Below are positions 16,861-25,076 of a stretch of DNA of 64,000 bases, piece after piece. The position numbers and the translations under genes were made by a program. The first letter of the stretch is position 1, and each line of letters begins with the position of its first letter. Under the pieces are notes generated by a model, which was not told where the DNA came from, did not search any database, and saw nothing but the letters and a program-made list of their open reading frames with translations. Origin of the DNA: Amycolatopsis sp. NBC_01488 (lineage in GTDB: Bacteria > Actinomycetota > Actinomycetes > Mycobacteriales > Pseudonocardiaceae); assembly GCF_036227105.1 (NCBI RefSeq), contig NZ_CP109434.1:5303001-5367000 (forward strand), written 5' to 3'.

Positions 16861-17346
16861 TCACCTTTCCCTGTCCCGCCGGCCGGGCCGTACGACCCGG
16901 TGGCGCCTGAGGCGGTCCCGCACGTGGCGGAGGTTGGAGCGGACGGTCGCGGGGGCGATGCGCAGCGCCGTCGCGATCTGCGTGGGCGTGAAGCCGTCGA
17001 GTGACCAGGCGAGGACGATCCGCTGCCGGCCGGGGAGGGCGGCGAGCAGCTCGAGCAGGTCCGCGTGCTGGTCGGCCACCGCGCCCAGCTTCTCGTCGTC
17101 CCGCGGGTCGCCGGCGAGGGTCCAGTCCGCGCGCGCGTCGTCCACCGCGTCGAGCAGCCGGCCGGCGACGCGGCGCACCCACGCGCGCGGGTCTTCGAGC
17201 GTCGGCCACGCCTCCAGCGCGTGCAGCATCGCCTCGGCGGCGATGTCCCGGGCCGTCTCGACCTCGAACCCGGCCTTGCACAGGAACGCCACGAGCGAGG
17301 GGAAGTCGGCGCGGAAGAACGCGTCGAAATCGTCGCCAGCGCACAC
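16861..17346 (-). CDS. Short ECF-type sigma factor
   Basis: 161 residues with a region-2-like part (DDFDAFFRADFPSLVAFL, VETARDIAAEAMLHALEAW) and a region-4 helix-turn-helix (RIVLAWSLDGFTPTQIATAL, APATVRSNLRHVRDRL). The GTG at 17346 follows a GGTGAGGGG stretch. It lies 5 bp upstream of the SigD/ShbA-type gene, so the two are probably translated from one message. Two sigma factors in one operon is unusual; this one may act on a separate promoter set or pair with its neighbour. No anti-sigma gene is adjacent. Confidence 0.72.
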   Translation of the reverse strand: MCAGDDFDAFFRADFPSLVAFLCKAGFEVETARDIAAEAMLHALEAWPTLEDPRAWVRRVAGRLLDAVDDARADWTLAGDPRDDEKLGAVADQHADLLELLAALPGRQRIVLAWSLDGFTPTQIATALRIAPATVRSNLRHVRDRLRRHRVVRPGRRDRER

Positions 17347-17505
17347 GGACCCCTCACCACCCCTCGCCTCCACTGGAACAAGTGCGCTGAGGTGACCGCT
17401 ACGTGTAACGATTCGATCAAGACTGCTCGGGAGGAGTAATGGTCTGCGCCGGATCGGTGACGACCGGTGACGAATGGGTGCGGGCATCCCGGGTACCCGA
17501 GCCCG

Positions 17506-18138
17506 ATGACCCAGCGAGACACGGTCCAGCGCCTGCTGGCCGAGGCCGGCCCGACGTACGCCGCCGAAGCCGGGATCAAGCTCGCCGACAAGCCGGCGCC
17601 GCTCTACCGGCTGCTGGTGCTGTCGGTGCTGCTCTCGACCCGGATCAAGGCGGCCATCGCCGTCGACGCGGCCCGGGAGCTGCAGGCCGCGGGCATGGGC
17701 ACGGCCAAGGCGATGACCGACGCGACGTGGCAGCAGCGGGTGGACGCGCTCGGCCGCGCGCACTACAAGCGCTACGACGAACAGACGGCCACCGCGCTCG
17801 GCGAAGGAGCGCAGCACCTCATCGACGAATACGCCGGGGACCTGAGACGTGTGCGCGAAGCCGCGAACGGCGAATTCCGGACACTGGCGGGGCTCCTCAC
17901 GAAGGTGCCGAGACTCGGGCCAACGGGCGCCGAGATCTTCACCCGCGAGGTGCAGCTGGTGTGGCCGGAGTTTCGTCCGCACCTGGACCGGAAAGCCTTG
18001 CAGGGTGCGGAAAAGCTCGGCCTGCCGACGCAGCCGGGGCGGCTCGCGAAGCTCGTCGGACCGGACGAGCTGGCGCACCTCGCGGCGGCCCTCGTGCGGG
18101 TCACGCTGGAGCGCGGTCTCGCCGATCGAGTGATGTGA
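17506..18138 (+). CDS. HhH-GPD family endonuclease III-like protein
   Basis: 210 residues resembling the DNA-glycosylase HhH-GPD fold: the region around LYRLLVLSVLLSTRIKAAIAVDAARELQ and the hairpin LAGLLTKVPRLGPTGAEIF, followed by HLDRKAL. The four cysteines of the iron-sulfur loop of true endonuclease III are absent, and the catalytic Lys is not where expected. Glycosylase activity is therefore uncertain. It is divergent from the two-sigma-factor operon. A role in DNA damage handling is a family-level inference. Confidence 0.72.
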   Translation: MTQRDTVQRLLAEAGPTYAAEAGIKLADKPAPLYRLLVLSVLLSTRIKAAIAVDAARELQAAGMGTAKAMTDATWQQRVDALGRAHYKRYDEQTATALGEGAQHLIDEYAGDLRRVREAANGEFRTLAGLLTKVPRLGPTGAEIFTREVQLVWPEFRPHLDRKALQGAEKLGLPTQPGRLAKLVGPDELAHLAAALVRVTLERGLADRVM

Positions 18139-18331
18139 TCGACATCGAGATCCCCGGAAGAAAGGCGTACTCTCATGTGTTGCAGTCTTGGTTGCCCGGA
18201 GGGTGAGCCGGGGACCGAAGCCAAAACCCCCTTGACCCACGCGGATCCGCTCGCGCGCCCGCGGCCGTCAAGTCGGTTGACGCGCCACGACAATGGGAAA
18301 CAGAAGAAGCAGAGGGAGGTGAACGAAGGAA

Positions 18332-18595
18332 ATGGAAGCCACGATGACGGGCTGGGCGGAACTCGCGGCCTGCAAGGACGAGGACCCGGAACTGTTCTTC
18401 CCGATCTCCGCGATGGGCCCCGGCGCCCGGCAGACCGCGCAGGCCAAGGCCGTGTGCGCGCGCTGCCCGGTGCGCGCCGAATGCCTCGGCTACGCGCTCG
18501 ACAACGGCCTGGACCACGGGATTTTCGGCGGGACCACCGCCGAGGACCGACGCCGGCTGGCGCGTACCGCGCCGCAGCGGCACCGAGCTGCGTGA
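18332..18595 (+). CDS. WhiB-family iron-sulfur regulator (WhiB1/WblE-like)
   Basis: 87 residues with the four cluster cysteines (ACKDEDPELFFP, then CARCPVRAEC) and the GIFGG turn followed by a basic EDRRRLAR segment. This is the usual WhiB order, and the DEDPELFFP segment is typical of the WhiB1/WblE group. Members bind a 4Fe-4S cluster and act with the principal sigma factor. The start could be ATG 18332 or ATG 18344; GAGGGAGGTG lies shortly upstream. A strong terminator follows at 18676. Confidence 0.9.
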   Translation: MEATMTGWAELAACKDEDPELFFPISAMGPGARQTAQAKAVCARCPVRAECLGYALDNGLDHGIFGGTTAEDRRRLARTAPQRHRAA

Positions 18596-18675
18596 CCTGC
18601 CGCCCGGTGACCTCTTCCCGGCGGCCGAGTAGACGAACACCGAAACCGGAAGAATTTCTTTCCGGGTGAGTGTGC

Positions 18676-18719
18676 GCCCGGGCGGGTGATTCCCCGTGAA
18701 TCACCCGCCCGGGCTTTTT
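18676..18719 (+). terminator. Rho-independent terminator after whiB
   Basis: A perfect 16-bp stem (GCCCGGGCGGGTGATT at 18676-18691, complement at 18699-18714) with a 7-nt loop, followed by five T residues. It ends transcription of the whiB gene about 80 bp upstream. Confidence 0.9.
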
Positions 18720-18810
18720 CACGCCGTTCGCGGGTGCGCACTGCACTACCGAATGCGCGCGTCGGTCATCGGCGCGCGGTGCCGGGCGTGGCGACCCGAC
18801 GCCATCGTGC

Positions 18811-19788
18811 TCAGTCGTCCCGCCAGGTCTCCGGGAGCCCCCACGCCGCCGCCGGGACGGACTCGAAGGCCGCCAGCTCGGTGACCAGCCCGTGCTCGAT
18901 CGTCAGCAGGGACACCCCGAACCAGCGGTACTCGTCCTCGCCCGGGCGGCGCAGCCAGGTCGCCACGGCGGGCTGGCGGTTGGCGCGCGTCGGGCGCATC
19001 CGGAAGCGGCCGACGCAGTGCGGGGAAGCGGGGTCGAGCGAAAGCGACAGTGCGCGGACGATCGCCGCCGCGCTGCCGAACCAGAGCTCGTACGGCGGCA
19101 TGACGGCGCGGGCCTCTTCGTGCAGCAGCCGGGCGACCGCTTGCGGGTCGCCCGCCTCGTACGCCGCGATGAACCGCTTGAGCAGCGCGGTTTCCTCGGC
19201 CGTCGGATCGCCGGCCGTCCACTCGGCACGGTGCGCGGGCAGCCGTTCACGCAGGGTCGCCCGGGCTCGCTGCAGCGCGCTGTTCGCCGACGCGACGCTC
19301 GTCTCCAGGAGGTCCGCGGTCTCCTTGGCCGACCAGCCCAGGACGTCCCGCAGCACGAGCACCGCCCGCTGCCGCGGCGGCAGGTACTGCACGGCGGCGA
19401 GGTAGGCCAGCTCGATGGTCTCCCGCTCGACGACGACGGCGTCCGGCCCCGCCTCGTCCAGCAGCCGGTCCGGGACGGGCTCGAGCCACGGCAGGTCGGC
19501 GGCGGCGATGGGGCCGCCGGGCTCCCCGGACGGCCCGAGCTGATCGGGCAGCACCCGCCGCGGCCGCCGGGCGAGGACGTCGAGGCAGGCGTTGGTCGCG
19601 ATCCGGTAGAGCCAGGTCCGCACGCCGGCCCGGCCCTCGAACCGGTCCCGGGCCTTCCAGGCGCGCAGGAAGGTCTCCTGGGCGAGGTCCTCGGCGTCGG
19701 CCAGCGAGCCGAGCATCCGGTAGCAGTGCACCTGGATCTCCCGCCGGTGCCGTTCGACGAGCGTCTCGAAATCCGGAACGTGATCCAC
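18811..19788 (-). CDS. RNA polymerase sigma-70 factor with SnoaL-like tail (SigG/TIGR02960 type)
   Basis: 325 residues. Sigma region 2 (HCYRMLGSLADAEDLAQETF, near 22-41) and region 4 (LPPRQRAVLVLRDVLGWSAKETA, near 136-158) are followed by a SnoaL/NTF2-like domain from about residue 205 to the end. This layout defines the SigG/SigX5 group of ECF sigma factors, in which the C-terminal fold is thought to sense a ligand or modulate activity without a separate anti-sigma factor. ATG 19788 is the start. No anti-sigma gene is adjacent, as usual for the group. Confidence 0.88.
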   Translation of the reverse strand: MDHVPDFETLVERHRREIQVHCYRMLGSLADAEDLAQETFLRAWKARDRFEGRAGVRTWLYRIATNACLDVLARRPRRVLPDQLGPSGEPGGPIAAADLPWLEPVPDRLLDEAGPDAVVVERETIELAYLAAVQYLPPRQRAVLVLRDVLGWSAKETADLLETSVASANSALQRARATLRERLPAHRAEWTAGDPTAEETALLKRFIAAYEAGDPQAVARLLHEEARAVMPPYELWFGSAAAIVRALSLSLDPASPHCVGRFRMRPTRANRQPAVATWLRRPGEDEYRWFGVSLLTIEHGLVTELAAFESVPAAAWGLPETWRDD

Positions 19789-19819
19789 CCGGGCACGCTA
19801 GCGCAGTTCGCGGCCGGGT

Positions 19820-19897
19820 TCAGGCTTCCCGGCCGAGGATCCGCGCCTTGGCGGCGTCGTACTCGCTCTCGGTCAGCGACCCGTCGTGGTGCAGTGC
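19820..19897 (-). pseudogene. SHOCT-domain remnant
   Basis: The last 25 codons of a minus-strand frame read ALHHDGSLTESEYDAAKARI and end LGREA, a textbook SHOCT (short C-terminal) domain with its stop codon. Upstream, the frame has no start and turns into unlikely sequence antisense to the short-chain reductase gene. This is probably the 3' stub of a membrane or stress protein gene whose 5' part has been lost. Confidence 0.55.
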
Positions 19898-20069
19898 TCG
19901 ACGAGCGCTCGGCGTCCGGCCGGGAGTGTCGGTGATCTCCGGTCTCGCGGTCCGGCGGGCCAGGGCTTCCGTCCGAACACAGGCACTCCTCGCAGGGTCG
20001 CTCCGCCCGAGCGAAGCCGAAGGCGACGGCGGCCGCCGGGGTGTTACGCGGGGCTGGGAGACTGCTGCC

Positions 20070-20810
20070 GTGAGCGGAACGGTGCTGGTGCTGGGTGGAC
20101 GCAGCGAGATCGGGCTGGCCGTGGCGGAACGCCTGGCCGGCGACCACGAACGGTTCGTCCTGGCCGCCCGCCCCGGCGCGGACCTGACCGCCGCCGCGGC
20201 CACCCTCCGCGAAGCCGGCGCCGAGACCGTCGAGACGGCCGAGTTCGACGCCGACGACCTCGCCGCCCACGGGCCCTTCCTCGAGAAGGTCGCCGCCGAG
20301 CACGGACCCCTCGACGTCGTCGTGCTCGCCTTCGGCATCCTCGGCGACCAGGCGCGGGCCGAGGAGGACGCTGCGCACGCCGTCGCCATCGTGCACACCG
20401 ACTACGTCGCCCAGGTCGGCGTGCTCACCCACGCCGCGAACCTGCTGCGCGCCCAGGGCCACGGCAGCCTCGTCGTGTTCTCCTCCGTCGCCGGGGTGCG
20501 CGTGCGGCGCGCCAACTACGTCTACGGCTCCGCGAAGGCCGGGCTCGACGGCTTCGCGAGCGGCCTCGCCGACGCTCTGCCGGGCTCCGGCGTCCACCTC
20601 CTGCTCGTCCGGCCCGGGTTCGTCGTCGGGCGGATGACCGAGGGCATGAGCCCGGCGCCGTTCTCGAGCACGCCCGAGCAGGTGGCCGACGCGACGGTCG
20701 CCGCGCTGCGGAAGCGGCGCGGGGTCGTCTGGGTGCCCGGTGTACTCCGTCCGGTCTTCTTCGGGATGCGCTTGCTGCCGCGCGCCGTCTGGCGCCGGAT
20801 GCCCCGCTAG
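20070..20810 (+). CDS. dprE2: DprE2-like decaprenylphosphoryl-2-keto-ribose reductase
   Basis: A 246-residue short-chain dehydrogenase with a Rossmann start (VLVLGGRSEIG) and catalytic Ser138/139, Tyr152 and Lys156 (VYGSAKAGLDGF). Segments such as VAGVRVRRANYVYGS and the C-terminal RAVWRRMPR resemble mycobacterial DprE2. DprE2 makes the NADH-dependent second step of DprE1/DprE2 epimerisation to decaprenylphosphoryl-arabinose, the arabinan donor of the cell wall. DprE1 is not adjacent here, which is unusual. The GTG at 20070 is the start. A generic SDR role is the alternative. Confidence 0.78.
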   Translation: MSGTVLVLGGRSEIGLAVAERLAGDHERFVLAARPGADLTAAAATLREAGAETVETAEFDADDLAAHGPFLEKVAAEHGPLDVVVLAFGILGDQARAEEDAAHAVAIVHTDYVAQVGVLTHAANLLRAQGHGSLVVFSSVAGVRVRRANYVYGSAKAGLDGFASGLADALPGSGVHLLLVRPGFVVGRMTEGMSPAPFSSTPEQVADATVAALRKRRGVVWVPGVLRPVFFGMRLLPRAVWRRMPR

Positions 20811-20927
20811 GTGTGGCCACGCCCACAGCACTTTTTCGTGTGCGCGCCGGTACTTTCCGTCGCGAAACCGGCCGATCGGCTCGATCCGGCTCGGCCGATC
20901 GGGCAGCGTCACAGCTTTTCGACAACT

Positions 20928-20946
20928 TTCTCAGCTGATTCCCAGC
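20928..20946. promoter_or_regulatory. Direct-repeat site before the LCP gene
   Basis: TTCTCAGC (20928-20935) and TTCCCAGC (20939-20946) are direct repeats in an 11-bp period, about 55 bp before the LCP start. OmpR-type response regulators such as MprA bind paired direct repeats of this kind. A second pair, CGGCCGATCGG at 20869-20879 and 20892-20902, lies just upstream. Which regulator binds is unknown. Confidence 0.4.
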
Positions 20947-21002
20947 TAACGCGGTGATCCTCGAAGGAGGGGGCTCATCAGAGGGAAGCAAGGGGAAGTG
21001 TC

Positions 21003-22208
21003 GTGCTGCTGTCGTCCCGGGGGCGTCGCATCGGCGTGCGAGTCGCGCTCGGCGTCGTGTCGGCGCTGGTGCTCGGCGCCACCGGGTACGCCTGGTCGCA
21101 GCTGAGCAAGCTGGACGACGGCCTCGTCACCGCCGACGTCATCCCGCCCTCGGCCCGGGTCGACGGCGGCAACACCCTCCCCGGCGAACCGCTCAAGGTC
21201 GCCCAGAACATCCTGCTCGTCGGGATCGACGCGCGTACCGACGCGTACGGCAACCCGTTGCCACAGAACGTGCTCGACGCGCTGCACGCCGGAAGCAGCG
21301 GCGACGGCGGGGACACCACCGACACGATGATCGTCGTCCACATCCCGGCGGGCGGTGCCGCGGCGACGGCGATCTCGATCCCGCGTGACTCCTATGTGGA
21401 CGTCGCGGGCGGCTACGGCAAGCACAAGATCAATTCGGCGTACAGCCGCGGCAAGAACGCCGCGATGTCCGGGTTGCGCGCCCAGGGCCTGTCCGGCGCG
21501 CAGCTGGAGGTGGCGGCGAACGAGGCCGGCGCGAAGACCGCGATCCAGACGGTCGAGAAGTTCACCGGGCTGACGATCAACCACTACGCGGCCATCAACC
21601 TCGCCGGCTTCGACGCGCTGTCGCAGGCCGTCGGCGGCGTCGAAGTCTGCCTCAAGGCGCCGGTGCACGACACCTACTCCGGCGCGGACTTCCCGGCCGG
21701 TCCGCAAACGCTTTCCGGTGCGCAGGCGCTCGCGTTCGTCCGCCAGCGCCACGGCCTGGCCAACGGCGACCTCGACCGGATCGCGCGGCAGCAGGCGTTC
21801 CTCTCCGGAATGGCGAAGAAGGTCCTGAGCGCGGGCACGTTCACCGACCCGTCGAAGCTGAGCGCCCTGGTCGACGCGGTGCAGGGGTCCGTGGTGCTGG
21901 ACAAGGGCTGGGACGTGCTGAGTTTCGCGCAGCAGCTGCGGGGGATGAGCTCCGGGGCGATCGCGTTCGCCACGATCCCGGTGCAGAGCCTGTCGCTGGC
22001 GACGCCGTCGGACGGCGACGCGGTGAAGGTCGACCCGGCGCAGGTCCAGCAGTTCGTGCGCACGGCGATCAGCACGCCCACGGTCCAGGCCTCGGGCGAG
22101 GACAGCACCGGCGGCGGGGTCCGGCCGGTGGCGGCGACCACCACGGCCACGCCGTCCTCGAACGCGAAGCAGCCGGCGACCAGTACGGCCGCCGGCTGCG
22201 TCAACTGA
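21003..22208 (+). CDS. LCP (LytR-CpsA-Psr) family cell-wall glycopolymer ligase
   Basis: 401 residues: a short cytoplasmic start, one membrane anchor (about 11-30), and an extracytoplasmic LCP domain with the conserved DTTDTMIVVHIP, AISIPRDSYVDV, KINSAYSRG, VGGVEVCL and ALAFVRQRHGLANGDLDR segments. The C-terminus is a Thr/Ala-rich tail. LCP enzymes transfer glycopolymers such as arabinogalactan from a lipid carrier to peptidoglycan. It follows the DprE2-like gene, which supports a shared wall-assembly theme. GTG 21003 is used, with AAGGGGAAG upstream. Confidence 0.9.
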   Translation: MLLSSRGRRIGVRVALGVVSALVLGATGYAWSQLSKLDDGLVTADVIPPSARVDGGNTLPGEPLKVAQNILLVGIDARTDAYGNPLPQNVLDALHAGSSGDGGDTTDTMIVVHIPAGGAAATAISIPRDSYVDVAGGYGKHKINSAYSRGKNAAMSGLRAQGLSGAQLEVAANEAGAKTAIQTVEKFTGLTINHYAAINLAGFDALSQAVGGVEVCLKAPVHDTYSGADFPAGPQTLSGAQALAFVRQRHGLANGDLDRIARQQAFLSGMAKKVLSAGTFTDPSKLSALVDAVQGSVVLDKGWDVLSFAQQLRGMSSGAIAFATIPVQSLSLATPSDGDAVKVDPAQVQQFVRTAISTPTVQASGEDSTGGGVRPVAATTTATPSSNAKQPATSTAAGCVN

Positions 22209-22212
22209 GTGC

Positions 22213-23418
22213 TTACACGAACGCGGACTGCCCGGTGATCGCCTTGCCGACGATCAGCGTGTTCATCTCACGCGTGCCTTCGAAGGAGTAGATCGCCTCG
22301 GCGTCGGCGAAGAACCGCGCGACGTCGTAGCCGAGGACGATCCCGTTGCCGCCGAAGATCTCCCGGCTCCAGGCGACGACCTCGCGCATCCGCGACGTCA
22401 CGAACGCCTTGGCCAGCGACGACTGCTCGTCCTTGAAGATCCCGGCGTCCTGCAGCCGGGCGAGCTGCACCAGCATGCCCCACGACGCGGTGATGTTGCC
22501 GAGGCTCTTCACGAGCAGGTCCTGGACCAGCTGGAACCGCGCGATCGGCCGGCCGAACTGCGTGCGCTCCTGTGAGTAGGCCAGTGCGGCTTCGTAGGCG
22601 CCGATCATCACGCCCAGCGCCTGCCACGCGACGCCGCCGCGGGTGGCGCGCAGGATCTCCGCGACGTCGCGGAAGCCGTTGATGCCCTGCAGCCGGTTCG
22701 CCTCCGGCACGCGGACGCCGGTCAGGGTGATCTCGGCGTTCTCGACGATCCGGAACGCGGTCTTGCCCTGGATCTTCTCCGGCACGAAGCCCGGCGTGCC
22801 CTTCTCGACGACGAACCCCTTGACGTGGTTGTCGTCGACGTCCCGGGCCCACACCACGACGTAGTCGGCGAAGGTCGCGTTGCCGATCCACTTCTTGGCG
22901 CCGTTGAGGATCCAGACGTCGCCTGATCCATCTTTTGAAAGACGCTGTGCGGTGGTCCGCATGCCACCGGCCACATCGGACCCGCCGAGCGGCTCGGTCA
23001 TCGCGAACGCGCCGATCTTGTCCATCGCGGCCATCTCGGGCAGCCAGCGGTCGCGCTGTTCCTGACTGCCACCACTGTAGATCGAGTACATCGCGAGTCC
23101 GTTGTGGACACCGAAGAACGTCGCGACGGACGCGTCCGTGCGGCTCATCTCCATCGCCATCATGCCGGTGAGCAGGTGGCTGACCGCGGGCTTGTGCTCG
23201 CCGTAGCCCTCGTAGGGCAGGCCCGCGAGGCCGGAGTCGCGGAACATCCCGATCAATTCCTTCGGGAAGGTGCCGGCTTCCCAGTTCTCGTTCACCAGCG
23301 GCTTGACGTCGGTGGTCATGAACTCGCGCGCCTTGACGAGCAGCTTGCGCTCGTCGTCCGGCAGCAGCGCCTCGAAGTCGTAGAAGTCGGCGGTCAGCTT
23401 GTCCTTGAGCGGTTCCAT
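22213..23418 (-). CDS. Acyl-CoA dehydrogenase, glutaryl-CoA-dehydrogenase-like
   Basis: A 401-residue FAD enzyme with the family landmarks AFAMTEPLGGSD, WIGNATFADYVVVWA, RTQFGRPIARFQLVQ and the catalytic base in YSFEGTRE (about residue 378). The overall closest pattern is glutaryl-CoA dehydrogenase. By my alignment, the arginine that holds the glutaryl carboxylate in that enzyme (Arg94, followed by Ser) is replaced by Ala-Thr here, so another short acyl-CoA is the likely substrate. Last gene of the five-gene operon, one base after the dehydrogenase gene, and convergent with the LCP gene. Confidence 0.85.
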   Translation of the reverse strand: MEPLKDKLTADFYDFEALLPDDERKLLVKAREFMTTDVKPLVNENWEAGTFPKELIGMFRDSGLAGLPYEGYGEHKPAVSHLLTGMMAMEMSRTDASVATFFGVHNGLAMYSIYSGGSQEQRDRWLPEMAAMDKIGAFAMTEPLGGSDVAGGMRTTAQRLSKDGSGDVWILNGAKKWIGNATFADYVVVWARDVDDNHVKGFVVEKGTPGFVPEKIQGKTAFRIVENAEITLTGVRVPEANRLQGINGFRDVAEILRATRGGVAWQALGVMIGAYEAALAYSQERTQFGRPIARFQLVQDLLVKSLGNITASWGMLVQLARLQDAGIFKDEQSSLAKAFVTSRMREVVAWSREIFGGNGIVLGYDVARFFADAEAIYSFEGTREMNTLIVGKAITGQSAFV

Positions 23419-23419
23419 G

Positions 23420-24331
23420 TCAGTTCTCCTCCACTGCCTGCAAAACGGCGAGCTGCTTGCGGTCGCGCGTCTCGGCCAGTGCCGAGTACGTGGAGGAGCC
23501 GTAAGCTTGTTCGACGGCTTCGATCAGCCGTTCCTGCTCTTCCGGGCTCTGACTGGGGTTGCCCAGCCCGGCCCACATCTTCTTCATGGACTTGCCGATG
23601 TGCTCGGCCATGTGCCGGTAGCCGCCGGGGCCGCCACCGAGGTGCGAGCCGAGGAACGGCCCGACGGTCGCCCAGCGGATGCCGAGTGAATTCGTGATCA
23701 CCTTGTCGAGTTCTTCCGGCGTCACGACGCCCTGCTCGACGAGGTAGATCGCCTCGCGGCTCAGCGCGTTCTGCAGGCGATTGCCGACGAATCCGGGGAT
23801 CTCCTTGCGCTCCACGACCGGCGTCCGGCCGAGGGAGGTGTAGAACTCGACGGCCTTCTCGACCGACTCTTCGCTGGTGCGCTCACCCGGGACGACCTCG
23901 ACCAGCGGGATCAGGTGCGGCGGGTTGAACGGGTGTCCGATGAGGACCCTGCTCGCGTCGATCTCGCCGGTGAACGCCGTCGACGGGATGGCGCTCGACG
24001 AACTCAGCAACAGCGCGTGGTCCGGAGCTTCCTCGACGAGCTTGGCGAACAAGTCCTTTTTGAACTCGACGTTCTCGGGTCCGTTCTCCTGCACGACGTC
24101 CGCGTCGCGCACGGCTTCGGTGACGTCGGCGGCGAGGTGGACGCGGCCGGCCAGCTCCGCGGCGGTGGTGCCGAGGTGCGGCGCGAACTGGGCCAGCGCC
24201 TCCTCGACGGCCTCGGCGAGGTCGGGGCGGGGGTCGGTGACCCGGACGGTCAGGCCGTGGTGGGCGAACAGCGCCGTCCAGGACAGGCCGATGGTGCCCG
24301 CGCCGATCACCGCTGCATTGGTGAACTTCAT
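23420..24331 (-). CDS. 3-hydroxy-acid / 3-hydroxyacyl-CoA dehydrogenase
   Basis: 303 residues. An NAD-binding Rossmann start (AVIGAGTIGLSW) is followed by the 3HCDH active-site region (GHPFNPPHLIPLVEVV) and the helical domain (GFVGNRLQNALSREAIYLVE). The HPFNPPHLIPLVE form is typical of the lambda-crystallin, L-gulonate and carnitine dehydrogenase branch, which often takes free 3-hydroxy acids rather than CoA esters. Its ATG overlaps the stop of the acetoacetate decarboxylase gene (ATGA), which supports consecutive steps: oxidation to a beta-keto acid, then decarboxylation. Confidence 0.85.
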   Translation of the reverse strand: MKFTNAAVIGAGTIGLSWTALFAHHGLTVRVTDPRPDLAEAVEEALAQFAPHLGTTAAELAGRVHLAADVTEAVRDADVVQENGPENVEFKKDLFAKLVEEAPDHALLLSSSSAIPSTAFTGEIDASRVLIGHPFNPPHLIPLVEVVPGERTSEESVEKAVEFYTSLGRTPVVERKEIPGFVGNRLQNALSREAIYLVEQGVVTPEELDKVITNSLGIRWATVGPFLGSHLGGGPGGYRHMAEHIGKSMKKMWAGLGNPSQSPEEQERLIEAVEQAYGSSTYSALAETRDRKQLAVLQAVEEN

Positions 24332-25074
24332 GACTGGGCTCCCTTCAGGTAGTCGAAGACCGGCTTGACCGGGGCGAGCGTCAGGTCGGTGCGGATGTGG
24401 CTGGCGGAGACGACCTCCAGCACCGGCAGGTCGGCCAGCGGGGCCAGGACGTGCTGGAACAGCTGCAGGCGCGCGGGGCCGGTGTAGGCCTCCTTGACCA
24501 CGACGTCGGTGATCTCGGTGCGGACCAGCTCCTGCACGCGCGGGGCGCCGTCGTAACCCGGGATCGTCTTGAGCATGAACGTCGGGACCGTGATCTGGCG
24601 TTCGGCTTCGCGGACGTCCAGCTCGTGGTGCTTGTAGCCCATGGTCGCGGTGGCGACCCGGAGCGTCCCGTAGTCCAAAGTGCCCACGAGGACACCGTTG
24701 TCGGCATAGAGGTCCGGGCTGCCGACGGTCTTCGGGTACGCGCTGACCTCGCGGCCGGACGCGGTCGCCGGGAAGTTGTCGAGGTACATCGCGTGCAGGT
24801 ACTCGCCGCGTTCGCCGTCGAAGCTGACCTCGATCGCCTGGCCGGACTCGGTGTACGGGCCGTAGCCGGAGACGTCGCCCATCTTCATGACTTCGAAGCG
24901 CACCAACGGTTCTTCGACCTGCAGCGGCTCCGGCACGACGGCGCGCAGGGCGTCGGCGTCGGTGCGGTAGACGATGTTCAGGTACTCGCGGTTGGTGAAC
25001 CTCGGGACCACCGGCGCGAACGCCGGGGCGGTCAGGGGAGTGGTCACATGCCTGCGGACTTCGTCGATCTTCAT
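24328..25074 (-). CDS. Acetoacetate decarboxylase family enzyme
   Basis: 248 residues, close to the 244 of the clostridial enzyme. The Schiff-base lysine is Lys115 in EVSAYPKTVGSP; Arg29 (FTNREYLN), Glu61 and Glu76 fall at the positions I recall for the Clostridium acetobutylicum enzyme. The neighbour Lys116 is Thr here. Expected reaction: decarboxylation of acetoacetate or a related beta-keto acid. ATG 25074 begins 2 bp after the crotonase stop. The presence of a decarboxylase in place of a thiolase is the distinctive feature of this operon. Confidence 0.88.
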   Translation of the reverse strand: MKIDEVRRHVTTPLTAPAFAPVVPRFTNREYLNIVYRTDADALRAVVPEPLQVEEPLVRFEVMKMGDVSGYGPYTESGQAIEVSFDGERGEYLHAMYLDNFPATASGREVSAYPKTVGSPDLYADNGVLVGTLDYGTLRVATATMGYKHHELDVREAERQITVPTFMLKTIPGYDGAPRVQELVRTEITDVVVKEAYTGPARLQLFQHVLAPLADLPVLEVVSASHIRTDLTLAPVKPVFDYLKGAQS

Positions 25075-25076
25075 CG

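Noticed and set aside
17439..18206. Frame starting at ATG 17439 after GGGAGGAG
   Set aside because: Only 2 nt separate the ribosome-like sequence from the ATG, and the frame is an Arg-rich shadow of the HhH-GPD gene.
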